A stretch of DNA of 64,000 nucleotides from Litoditis marina (taxonomy: Eukaryota; Nematoda; Chromadorea; Rhabditida; Rhabditidae): positions 21,312,485 to 21,376,484 of the forward strand of contig OZ038433.1 of assembly GCA_964036275.1 (NCBI GenBank). Reading direction: 5' to 3'. The position numbers were made by a program, and so were the translations under genes. Below the pieces are notes generated by a model. The model was not told the DNA's origin. It saw only the letters and a program-made list of their open reading frames with translations, and made no database searches. Shown here in pieces: positions 34,947 to 46,100 of this stretch (positions are counted from its first letter, which is position 1; every line of letters starts with the position of its first letter).

Positions 34947-36543
34947 ACCTGGAACTCTCCTTGTTCACACACTCTCTCGTCGTCTGTCAAATTTTCCCTC
35001 ACGTCCAACTGCCTTTTATTGATTTTCCTCAGAACTTCAAATGACTATTGATGTATTGTTCAAATATCGATTGAATTGCTGCCAAAGCCAGCCTCCAGAG
35101 TTAGATTGGAAGATGTATCTAGATTATTACTTAGCTCATTCTCTGTACCATTCATTAATTATTATTCATTAATCCATTCCTGAACACCAAGTGTTTTTCC
35201 TCGTTTTAAACGACTCACTGATCTTCACTCTGTCTTATCTCACTTTTGATTATTTTGGTTTTTGTTTTTCACATTCTCATAATCTGTTACCTTTCATTGA
35301 AATGTGCATGTATTAACTGGAATCTCCCTATTTAGGTGTACAAATATATTTTCAAACGTAATAAATTTCATTCTTATCTCACCAAAGAATGTATATACAA
35401 AAGTTTGTCTTAACGGAGAAATGTTAGCCAAATGGAAACCATGCAGGTAGTAGGAATTGTAAAAGTATGAAAATCAACCATACACTTTGCACAAGAAGAA
35501 AGTGAATTATTTGAAAATCTCAGTCTGGGGTACCCGATGATCACGCTGCCCCTGTATTCTTGAAGAAGCATATTTCAGACGATTCATGAAATTGAAATCG
35601 GGTTAAATTTATCATCACATGACCGAATATTTGCTGACGTGTTCTCGTGATTCTGGTCTAGATCAGTAACAAAATAAACGAGACGTTCCGGGAATAAGAG
35701 AACTAATCTTTGCCTTATCACCTAATACGCAACCAGATAACGGAAACACGGCAGTTATAGTCAGTTCGGTTTCAACTTCCATTCGGTCACCTTTCTTCAT
35801 TTGGTGCACTTTGCCTCTCTCCGATCTTAGAAAGTAGAATGTATCTGAGAAACATACTGTACATAAACAACTTGACCTGAAAATTCTTCAATCCGATGTG
35901 GTACTAAACCACTTATTTGAAGGGGAGGGTAGTTCATATACTGCTGTTATAACTTTACTATAATAGTGAACGAAGGATATGTCTTCCCAAATATTTGTCA
36001 GCTTGTAGGCTCGTCAGTGTAGATCAGAGAGAAGTAGAATATCAAACTCTAACGGCGTTTCACGAACCTACATGCTAGCTATAGTCGCCATTTTCCCCAT
36101 AAAGACAGCAGAGGGTTCAATTGATTGAGCGATGCGGGGCGAGCGGTCGTTGATTATCTGCAAGCAGTTAAGAGAGTGAGTAGATCAATGATACGCAGAC
36201 TAACTGGCCGCTCGTCAAACCCCGCCCCATACAAACTCGATGGTACGGTGTCCACAACGGTTTGACAAATCCTATATCTCTCTTTTCTAGACAACCACGC
36301 GCAATGCAACTCCGTAAAACTTTCTGAGTAACGGTCGGGCAAAGTTTGACTGATAACTGTACTTTGAGACAGAAAAACCTTGGGTGCTACTGGATTTGTA
36401 CGAACCAGTCTTCTTCAACAAATCTTCTAGAACTTAATATATTCGCATGATAATTACCTAGTTACCAACTCAATATTTTAAATTTTTCATATTTCCAAAG
36501 TTTCATAACCAAGATATCATGCAATAAAATATCCTATTTCAGG
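34947..36543 (+). other. Wnt 3' region and lipase upstream region
   Basis: AATAAA at 35360-35365 is a plausible Wnt polyadenylation signal about 415 bp after the stop. A short inverted repeat (GGGGCGAGCGGTCGTTGA near 36136 and its partner near 36210-36228) is present. The interval 36496-36543 is part of the block copied in inverted orientation into lipase intron 2. Nothing else is recognised. Confidence 0.5.
35360..35365 (+). terminator. Probable Wnt polyadenylation signal
   Basis: AATAAA in AT-rich DNA about 415 bp after the Wnt stop codon. Transcript ends were not available to confirm it. Confidence 0.5.
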
Positions 36544-39500
36544 ATGCGTTCTCTACTTGTCTGCTTCTCTCTGTTCTCCCTCTCTCTAGCAGATTATTCT
36601 GATTCCTTCGCTCGAAATGAGATGCTTGCCCTCAGTTCGGCTGCCTATTCCACAAATCCACAAAACTGTCTCTCCCATGTTTTCGGAGATGCTCCGGTAA
36701 GTTTTTTAGGAGAGGTATCGATATAGTACAAAAAAATGTAAACTTCACAATGTTTACCTGATACGTTGCATTCGTGAAACTCAATAAACATGAAAATTGA
36801 AATTCGAAGAAAAGAGACCGAACTTTCTTTTCCAAATGATAAATATCTCGGAACTTATACATGTCAAACTAAGGAACTCCATTTTGGAAACAACACCACT
36901 GTATTTCAGATGAAACGTCAGGTGAACGTGAAGTGTGATGCCTTCCACAGCGATGTCTGTTCTGGATTCACAGCTGTTATCAATAGCAAGAAGGCCATTG
37001 TACTCAGTTTCAGGTAGAATTGAATCTAAATAAATGTATTATGGAACCATCACCGTAACGAGAACAAGAACTTTGCATGAGACACTGTGTGTGTTGTTCC
37101 ACTCCGCCAGTTTGTAGTTTGATGCCGCTCTCTTGAGTGAAACCGACCTTCATAAATGGAAATGAAATCTGGTTACTTTTAACTGTGAGTTTCGAGAAAG
37201 AGGGCCTGAACAATGAAAGAACCAAAGTCAGTCTACACGGTCAAATATTCAAATAATTGTTTCAATTACTGTGTTAAAGGACTGGTTTCGGCGGACCGCA
37301 TTTCGGTCCCGCCGCGCTCAAACTAGGCGCCGCCCTTTCGAATTCATTGAAATTCATTTCGTTTTCTACATATATGAAGCGATTCCATCCTAACTGTCGT
37401 TTAACACAGTAATTGTATTTAATTAGGAGTCCGACTCGTAGAGGAGGACGATCAAGCATCTCATTTCGAGCGAAGGAATCAGAATAATCTGCTAGAGAGA
37501 GGGAGAAGAGAGAGAAGCAGACAAGTAGAGAACGCATCCTGAAATAGGATATTTTATTGCATGATATCTTGGTTATGAAACTTTGAAACGTTTCCAGAGG
37601 TACACAGGGATTCCTGCAACTGCTGGAAGAAGCCAACAAGAGTATCTTCGAGAGTCAGGTAAGAACCGGTATCGACAGTTCGCCATCACAGGCAGTATTC
37701 AAGAACATGCGTCTCCTGAAAAAAACCAAGTACTGTATTTATTGTTACTGTGATAACACTATTCACTTCAGTGTTTCATGAGTGGTATATATTCAGATGG
37801 TCTGGTTGGCCGGTGGTAAGGTGTCGAAATATTTCGGAGACGCCTTCACTCGCTTGTGGAATGCTGGAATGAAGGACGATTTCCTCACTCTGCACAACAA
37901 TAATCCCGACTATGAAGTTTGGGTAAGGATGACCACAAAAAATTGATTTGAAACTGTTTGCCAAACATTGTCTCAAGGTAGTTATATGGTGTCTGACTCA
38001 CATTAGCCAGGGCTATATTTCTGAGTAACTAAAGTCCCTTGTGATCAGATAGTTCAGCTTACAGGTGATTTGTTCTGGAGAGTTTCCCATGTTGCCCAAA
38101 ATTCACCGTATTCTGGAATCTTTTTGGAATCTGATTATCATTTGTAGGTGACTGGTCATTCTCTGGGTGGTTCCATCGCTTCCCTGGCTGCCTCCTACAT
38201 CCTGACAGCCGGCTACGTGCCAGCAGATCGTTTGAAGCTTATGACCTTCGGTCAGCCACGCACGGGAAATACCGACTTCTCTGCGGCACACGACAAACAG
38301 GTTAGGCCACGCCCCCTTCTGATTATATAGTTACATTTTATCGCTGACAACTTTTAAATTTTCGAACCACGACCGAAACGCAGCGGCGACAAACTACAAA
38401 ATAGAACTAATACAACTTTCCCAACCACAATTTTTGAGAAACTCTCGTACAACTATAGTCTGTTTCACCAATCGATGTACTCCTACAGTAATCCGTCAAT
38501 TATTCAAGGGGGTGTTTTCTAATGAAAACGTCATTACTTTGGTTTCAAATTTTCAGAGTTAGTAGTAGTAAACATGTAGAAAACACTATGAAGATTTTGA
38601 GGCGTTCTGAATACGCTAATATAGTAAACTTTGACCTGGAAGTGTTAGCAGATTACTGTAGAGGGTTATAAGTGGGTGGAACAAACTATATCAGCCAATC
38701 CTGAATGGTGGGTTATTATATCCATCTTCAGTTCTCTTATTCGTACCGAGTTACCCATTGGAGAGATATGGTTCCCCATGTTCCAAATGAGCACTTCGAG
38801 GGATATTACCACCACAAGACAGAGGTGAGATCGACTGTGTGTGTGTGTGTCCTAATAAACTGTAAACACGGTTCTAAATAATTATTTCAATAAGTTTTCT
38901 CTCGTAGCCTCACCTGTTTTCGCCGAACCCAACTAAAAAGTGCACTGTTGAAATGCCTTCCCTCGTATGTTTACCCCAATACTACGTACTTACTAACGGT
39001 GAAACCACTTCGAAGGTTCAATAACAAGGAATCACACCTAATTTTTGATTTTTGCCAAATTTTTTGAGTCTCGACAGGTGATGTAAAAGACTTATCAAAC
39101 CACAAATGTTACAGGCATTCTACAAGGACAAGATGCAGCCAGATCAAGTGACTCTCTGCGAAAGTTAGTGCTTCTAATTTTGTTTCCTAGAAGTTATCCC
39201 AGCAGATTTACAGTTCTACACAATAAAATAATTTCATGTGCATACATAAATACACGAAAGACTGGGAATGAATGACTAAAAACGCTGGCTTCAAACTACA
39301 AGCATAGGGGCGATCTTATATGTATGCACCACATTCCTGCCTCACGGTTACCCATATGGTTGGTGAAGTGAACTCACTAGTAATCAAACTACCCAATTCC
39401 TAATACTTTGATAGCATGGGCGTTATCCATATGAAAAAACTCGGATTAAGGTTTTCGGTTTAGCATCGTTCTGAAGTTTCGTTCTTTTTTCCCGACATAC

Positions 39501-39740
39501 CACTGGAAATGAAATATGTAAAACGAATTGTTCGTCTTGTTAAAGTCCTCAAAAAAGTAAAAGTCCTCTGAACTGACACTGTAGGAGTCCACTTGAAACG
39601 AAAATAACTGTACACTATACATTGCAGAGGACGAGGACAACAAGTGTGCGGACGGTCTGCTGATCACTGCCAGTATCGAGGAACATCTCCACTATTTCGG
39701 AAAAGACGTCAGCGGATGGGGAGAAGGCGGCTGTCAGTAG
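36544..39740 (+). CDS. Secreted class-3 (fungal-type) lipase, 8 exons, 283 aa
   Basis: Exons: 36544-36696, 36910-37013, 37598-37658, 37797-37922, 38148-38300, 38732-38824, 39115-39163, 39628-39740, all in phase. Residues 1-16 are a signal peptide. The class-3 fold motifs are FRGT across the exon 2/3 junction, the nucleophile elbow GHSLGG with S153, D211 in HWRDMVPHVP and the histidine pair H226/H227 before KTE. The catalytic triad looks complete. The cysteine-bearing C-terminal segment (CADGLL...HLHYFG) is typical of nematode secreted lipases. It should hydrolyse acylglycerols outside the cell or in the gut lumen. The ATG sits 1 nt after a TTTCAG acceptor, favouring trans-splicing. Intron 2 carries an inverted copy of exon 1. 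Confidence 0.95.
37263..37415. mobile_element. Short inverted-repeat element in lipase intron 2
   Basis: Perfect inverted ends CAATTACTGTGTTAA lie at 37263-37277 and 37401-37415 around a GC-richer core. It directly precedes the inverted exon copy. The duplicated target site is not clear. Confidence 0.6.
37453..37585 (-). pseudogene. Inverted copy of lipase exon 1 and its upstream 48 bp
   Basis: The reverse complement of these 133 bp matches 36496-36628 at 132 of 133 positions by eye; the one difference is G in the original and C in the copy. The copy includes the acceptor region, the ATG and the first 28 codons (signal peptide and start of the mature protein), then runs into unrelated sequence. 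It lies inside intron 2, opposite to transcription. Confidence 0.95.
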
Positions 39741-40339
39741 ACGATGATATTAGATAAAAATTTATAAATTATTTATTTGTATAGATTATTTTGATCACTT
39801 TTTGACTTCTAGCGACGCGTTTTTGTCGTAAATGGCGCCGGCCACTAGCGATCAATCAGTTCCTCACGAACACATTGTTGCAGGAATTGACAGTTTCTAA
39901 GAATTGTGGATCTTCTGAAAAGCTAACGTCGTGCACAATGTTTTCCCACGTCAAGAAAACGAATGGAGGTCGTTTGAATCGGTTCTAATCAGAATTATTT
40001 AATTAGTCAACCGTAAAAGAGGCTCAAGACAATTTTCCGAGTTTTTTGAATCTAGAACAGGGGGCGTTTCCGAATTCTCACATATTCAAGTTTCGAGTTA
40101 ATAAACAAAAGGGGAAAAAGAAACAGACCTAGATCAACTCTTCGATGGTTTCTGCTGCTCGTTCGTTCAATTTCGCATTGAAAGAATAGTAAGGCGTTTG
40201 TAACTTTAACATGACGAACCAACGTTTTTGTCTCTGCCTACCATTTTCCCAATGAGAGCAGTTCACATGGTGTTCTCATGATACTTTCATCCAAATCTCA
40301 ATACAACAATTCAAGATTCAAGATTTATTTAGTTCACTT

Positions 40340-40520
40340 CATATATCGTTTCGAAATGGTGTTACTTGACTACCCTGCAGATGTGTTTATCTCTGCACAC
40401 TCGGAAAAGTTCTTCGCCACGGACATTGCTCACAGTTCGATTATAACTGCGAACTGCTCCAACGAGATCATCCCGCCATCGGACCGACGGACGACCCGTT
40501 TTCGAGTGAACGGGCGCCAT
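40340..40520. repeat. Dispersed repeat fragment, copy 1
   Basis: It shares TTCTTCGCCACGGA, CACAGTTCG.TTATAACTG and CCATCGGACC in order with 43600-43760. The family is unknown. Confidence 0.6.
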
Positions 40521-40583
40521 TCGGAAACCACGAGAGACCAACGTTCGGAAGACATATGGGCCAGTCTGTGAGCAAAATTGAAT

Positions 40584-41496
40584 TTAAAGAATCCGTCCAG
40601 CTTTAATTTTGACGTTTGAGTTAACAATCTGACCCTATGGCAAATGACAAACCATTAGCAAAAATATATACTTTTATATCCCTATCTTGCTTCGTTTCCT
40701 CAAAAAAGCGGCTTACGTAATGACACCGATAGGGGAGTTGCGTACGGGGTATGCTCAAAATAGCCTATAGAAGTGCAAAAATTATTTTCAAACACTCTAT
40801 CACATACGAATACACAATTAAAGACTGAAAAATGAAAATAAATCTGGATGTAAATGAACCAAGTCGAGTTGCGTCACAGTGAAAATGTTCATGTCCCCTT
40901 TTTTATTGCTTGATGTTATGCAAATCTTACAAACTTTCCATCAGAAAGTTTTTTCATGGTCTATGGGAAGACATTAAGAAACTTTTTGAGCAGGCTGTCT
41001 GTTACATTCAGGTTGCAAGTCTAAAGTAGATAATGTACGTTTAAAGAAACCGTTCCGCTTTAATTTGAGTTTCAAGAAAACTTTAAAAAGCTCAAAAATG
41101 TTTTTTTATGTCTTCCCATATACCATGAAAAACTTTCTGATTGAAAATTTGTGAAATTTGCATAATGTCAAGCAATAAAGAAGGGGGCATGAACATTTTA
41201 ACTGTGACGCAATTTGACTTGGTTCATTTACTGCCAGATTTATTTCCATTTTTTAGTCTTCAATTGTGTATTCGTATGCGATAGAGTGTTTCAAAAACAT
41301 TTTTGCACTTCTATAGGCTATTTTGAGCATACCCCGTACGCAACCCCCCTATCGGTGTCATTACGCAAGCCGCTTTTCTGAGAAAACGGAGCAAGATAGG
41401 GATATAAAAGTACATGTTTTCGATAATGGTTTTTAATTGGCCATAATGTCAGATTGTTAACTCAAAAGTCAAAATTAAAGCGGGACGGATTCTAAA
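40584..41496. repeat. Large foldback element (about 0.9 kb, arms of about 400 bp)
   Basis: The left arm begins near AAAGAATCCGTCC and the right arm ends GGACGGATTCT. Both arms carry the same blocks in mirror order: TTAACAATCTGA, CACCGATAGGGG, GTACGGGGTATGCTC, the AAATGAACCAAGTC / GACTTGGTTCATTT pair, GTTCATG and TTTTTCATGG. Partial relatives lie at 44340-44475 and 56745-57335. Confidence 0.85.
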
Positions 41497-42736
41497 TACA
41501 ATTACAAACTACCATCAAAACAAAGCAAGAGGCAAATATGTTCTTTACTTTACAAAAGGTTGTCAGAACCATTAACCATCGATTATGTTCGTGGGGTCAA
41601 GTGATTCAAGAATCACACTTTCAGATACAAACCATTTTTTCCAACTGACATTTAAATGCATTAGGAGAGTGAAGCAAAGCTATGTTTGCAGGTAACCTGT
41701 TCCAAACAGGGGCAATGCGTGACGAGATAAACTTCAGGTTGACAACAGGGGGGGGGACAATCAGATAGCTTCAAACCATTCCCTCTTAGCACATGGCGAA
41801 CACTAGTGGGAGGAGCAAGAGTCACAATATTGGAAGTCCAATCGTGGCCATAAATGTATTTGTGAGCAGTACATAAATCCTCGAATAATCGGCGTTTCCA
41901 CAGTGTAGAGAGTTTGAGTTTTCCTAGACGCTTGTTGTACGGTTGTCAATGGGCCACTTATAATGTTGAAGTATTAGGCAATATAGGGTGCGCTCGGCCA
42001 GCACGGCTGACTGCTATCGATGGGTGAAACGAACTATAGTAATGTGAAGGACTATATCTCACATGAGTGATAGTGATACATGGTGAACAGGGGGATGATA
42101 GGGATGGTATGGTCTCGGGTGATATACGTGGACTACGTGATGGTGGACAATCGGGTGGTACGGGTGATAACCTGTAATTTACTCATTTTCAACGATCTGT
42201 TACACATTTCCACAATTCAGTTGATACTGGTGTCATTTCAACGTTTTTGGTCGCAATGCTAACCTTTCGGTACAACAATAACCAAATATTGAATCTAGGG
42301 TCAAACTATTTCACAGTTCATCTTTTATAATATCACCAAACAGATATTATGCCACGAGCTCCTCATAAAGATTTTTTGGAGGTATATGCTGTTCGGAATA
42401 ACATGAGATGTTCATGAGTTACTTTTGGAGAGAAAACGTGAAGAGCTCACAAGTTCGAGTGCAGGTACATCTACTTGAATTGCACGACGTGTTTGTTCGA
42501 TTCCTAATAGTTATGTATAGTCGTCTGGTTGAATTTTGTTGTCCTAGCTAATGTTTATTGTAGTTTTATACGGTGTTTGCAAATGTGGGGCACCAACATG
42601 TACATAATAAGAGTTCGTGACATTTGGTTCAGTTGTTGAGTTATATCAGTCAAAGAACATTTCTCGAACCAAAATACGCCAAAACAAGCCGAAATTCTCA
42701 ATGAAATATACGCCTGTACGTTGAAAAATGACTTAC

Positions 42737-42809
42737 CAAATTGTGCATTCGTCGTCATCGGTAAAATCATCAGGGCACAAATAATTAGAGCAGAAATCGA
42801 AAACTTCAT
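42737..42809 (-). CDS. First exon of a small secreted peptide gene (partial)
   Basis: The reverse strand encodes MKFSISALIICALMILPM and then TTNAQF, a textbook signal peptide of about 22 residues. The exon ends in phase 1 at a good donor (GTAAGT). A TTTACAG acceptor lies upstream (exon side starting at 42890), and a reverse-strand AATAAA lies at 42554-42559. The gene should therefore be short, with a coding remainder between about 42560 and 42715, but no second exon can be chosen with confidence. Such layouts are common for nematode antimicrobial or effector-type peptides. No family is recognised and no function is claimed. Confidence 0.45.
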
Positions 42810-43599
42810 GGTAGCATACAATTGAAAACTTCTAATATTGGAACGGCTGACGAAGTGCGCTTTTCGGAATGATCTTCGTTTTTGTATTATCTGTAAAGCG
42901 TTATTGAGAATCAGGTTTGTCCTATCGCGTTGTCACTATTTAGCCAATTCTTCTTCAAAAAGCAATGATAAGGATGATACATAGCGCGTGGTATCAAAAA
43001 GTGGGAAAGTGTTTGAGAAACACATTTTGATGTCGCCAGGAAACATTGTGAACCAGGGTGTTGTATAGAACATAAAGCAGGTTCGACAAATCAGGGCAAT
43101 AAGAGTAAAGAAATGAGAATGTTTATTGAACCTATGCTTCGAAGTATAGAATCGTGGAAAATAAAATCACAAATACATGATGAATCAGACATTGAGTAGT
43201 CAACCAGTGATGAAGGGTTATCTGTAAATTGAGTAGTTGTAATGGAAGACAGTAGAATAGGAATAATTATATTTATGTGTAAAACGAACCAACCAATATA
43301 AGAATCAAGAAAGGCTTATATAGCAGTTTTCCCCCTTATTATATATTCAACACGAACAATAAGCAATAATGAATGATATGAAACGAAAGTATTGCATATC
43401 TAATTGCATTGATAATATGACAAAAGTATTTCTACATATTTGGAGAAAGTAGTATTGGTCGAAGCATGAATGCAAAGATGCATATACACTTCACATAATT
43501 CGTATTGCAATATTCTGTCTCGTCACTTTGCTTTGAGGCGGTTATCATTCAAGATTTGTTCAGTTTAATTTAGTCCATTTTATTTGGGTTCGAGATAGT

Positions 43600-43760
43600 G
43601 TTTTTTCACGGCTCTATGTCTTTGTCTTTTAACATTCGGAAAATTTCTTCGCCACGGATATTGGGTGGCCGTACTCGGTCTCTTATCACAGTTCGGTTAT
43701 AACTGTGAACGACTCTGACCAGATCATCACACCATCGGACCAACGGACATAGTTGAAACT
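43600..43760. repeat. Dispersed repeat fragment, copy 2
   Basis: Collinear with 40340-40520, in the same orientation, with an extra block in the middle. Confidence 0.6.
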
Positions 43761-44339
43761 CGAGAAGATTAAAACGAAATTATGAGTTCGTTCGTTAAAT
43801 ATTTTTTTAAAAATTTTACTGATCTTCAAATTCCCCGTAATTTTGAATAGTGAACAGTACAGCTAACGAATAGCTCTGGGTACGCTTTCTTTTTACGTTT
43901 CACTGAGTTTTGTGTAGGAAATTCGACATGTATTATTCAAGAAAAATCTGCAATCGATGAAGAACCAAGTGTAGACGTGTAATAAGGATTACCCCCTGTT
44001 TAAAAACAGATCAGTACTCTTTTCAACCATTCCAGAATTCTCAATCAGAACTGCCCAGAATGTTGAATTTCCAAAGACACTAAATTCGCTTAGAATCAAA
44101 ACGCGTCCGTTTTTAGGCGAAAAAAACCTTTTTTCCTTTGATTTTCATCTCGAACGCCTGAATCGGAGACAAACGTTCGAAATATTTATCTGATGAACTG
44201 CGGGTGTCGACGATTGCATCTTTCATTGCCACAGCACTTGTACTTGAAAGCGTTCCTCTCAAATTTGGGAAATTCTTGAAACACCCTGTTGTAATCTACA
44301 AGAATACAATCAGAGTCTACAACCAGGCAATAAATAAGA

Positions 44340-44475
44340 GGGTTGCGTTACAATGAAAATTTATGTTTCTGCTTTTATCGCTCGATGTTACGCAAATTTG
44401 ACTTAAATCCAATCAGAAACCTTTTTATTGGTCTATGGGATATAACATTGAGAAGGTTTTTGAGCTTTCAAATTT
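44340..44475. repeat. Partial relative of the large foldback
   Basis: It carries GTTGCGTTACAATGAAAAT, CGATGTTACGCAAAT and GGTCTATGGGA in the order of the 40584-41496 arm. Confidence 0.7.
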
Positions 44476-45400
44476 TTTTTAGTGAAACTCAATTTTTTTT
44501 ATTGAAACTCAGGTGAACGTGTTTTTCAATGAAGAAAAACTGCGCCAATCACAATCATTAGCTAATCATGTAACTTGGTTAATCTGATTAAAAGGTGGTT
44601 TTTCAAGTAAGTGTTTGATCTGCATAGAATGTTTCGAGTTACTGAAAGCTGAATAGTAACCTGTAAACTTGGAAATCTGTGAAAACTAATATTGGTCCCG
44701 GACCACAATTTCCGTATTTTCGACAACTTTTTTAATCATTAACGTAACTACGAACAACACGTACATGTGAAAATGAAGTACGAGCATGTGTTCTCTGCAT
44801 TCTGACTTGAAAACTGGCTGGCTCTTCGGTTGCTCCTTGGCAGCATGCCAAAGAGACTCAGTGCGAACTCTGACAACACCTTGCCAATTCGCAAGTCACT
44901 TTTGTAGCGGCGTCGGCGAGAGAGTGGGCAGGTCAGAGAGACGCTGACTGTTTCCAGCATTTTCTTTCAAGAATGTACAAAAATGTTGAAGTCTCGAGAA
45001 CACCGAACTCGATTAGGTGTAGAACGTTTCAGTTTTTCAGCGGGAACAGTTGTTCAGTAGATCTTAATCCCGAACAATAAAAAACGAAACGAAAGGACAA
45101 GCGTTCCGAATATTTATCTGATGAACTTTGGAAATCATCGACTCAATCTTTTCTTGCACGGTTTTTCAATCCTGTCGAGATCGACATTACAGCTTTTAGA
45201 AATTGCAAGCTACAATAGCGAATTTATTTGTTGTGCTGCATTTGCTTCTGTACGAAACAGTTCACAACTTTTTCACTACCATATAACCTGCAACAACGAT
45301 TCAATGAGCTGGAGAACTATAACAGTTCTGTGTTTATAACTTGGAAAACATGTTTTGCATGAAGAATTCCAGTACTCCAGGTTATGAAGTAGCTGTTTAA

Positions 45401-45537
45401 AGTAGGACGATTATGTGGTCCAATCTCGTGTCAACGGTCCTTTAAACTACAATTGAAAAATGTATTGCAGTCTAAAGGACTGTCAAAATTCAATCAAAAA
45501 AAAACCCGTTGCGATTCGACCACATAATCGTCCTTCT
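45401..45537. mobile_element. TTAA-flanked MITE (AGAAGGACGATTATGTGG family), copy 4
   Basis: Inverted ends AGTAGGACGATTATGTGG and its complement are flanked by TTAA at 45397-45400 and 45538-45541. Confidence 0.85.
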
Positions 45538-46100
45538 TTAAGTTCGCAACTCAAAATGGCGGATGAACTTGTTATGATAGTTCGTTGTATTCGAGCCTGC
45601 ATAGAGATATCGGGTAGATTGCAAGAGTATGGTTGCAAAACATTCAGTCTGAGACAATTACCTGAATGCTACCAAGATATTTTCAATGGTTCGCATTCGA
45701 TTCTGATTCCTCATTACCGAAGAAAAAATGAAAGTGAAGATTGCATGAAAGGACATTTGAAAGTCGCTAGGAATGATTTGCACTATCAGTTTTCATGTCG
45801 GATGTAATATAGTCGACGACAGAGTAGTTGCTACAGACACTTTTCAGTGCCTGGTTACTGAATGCAAATTTGGACTTCGTCGAAGTTGTAATGCGGAATC
45901 AGAATTGAACGCGAAACTTTTAAATCACAACGATGACGTACGCGATGAAAACAATGTCGTGAATCGGTATCATTCCCCGTACTTAATGTGTATTGAACAG
46001 CTTCTGAACAGAACTCATTATCGTTGGATAGCTGTCCTATTATTCCTATCATAATAAGTTAGTTTCCACTTTTTCAGGGGGATCTAGAGCCCAATTGCTG

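Larger units (their letters stand above)
39741..42736 (+). other. Intergenic, dominated by a large foldback repeat
   Basis: No gene is supported on either strand. A repeat fragment at about 40340-40520 shares SEKFFATDI-like frames and the DNA motif TTCTTCGCCACGGA with 43600-43760. The foldback 40584-41496 follows. The 41500-42700 stretch shows no clear feature. Confidence 0.5.
42810..46100 (+). other. Intergenic, repeat-rich, upstream of the GT92 gene
   Basis: It holds a second fragment of the 40340-type repeat (43600-43760), a partial foldback relative (44340-44475) and a TTAA-flanked MITE (45401-45537). Open frames at 45560-46050 show no domain, and part of them reads through the MITE. A TTTTTCAG acceptor ends at 46077, 23 nt before the GT92 start codon. 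Confidence 0.5.

Noticed and set aside
45460..46054. Two overlapping forward frames upstream of GT92
   Set aside because: The first begins inside a MITE. Neither has a domain or splice partner, and the GT92 leader acceptor follows at 46077.
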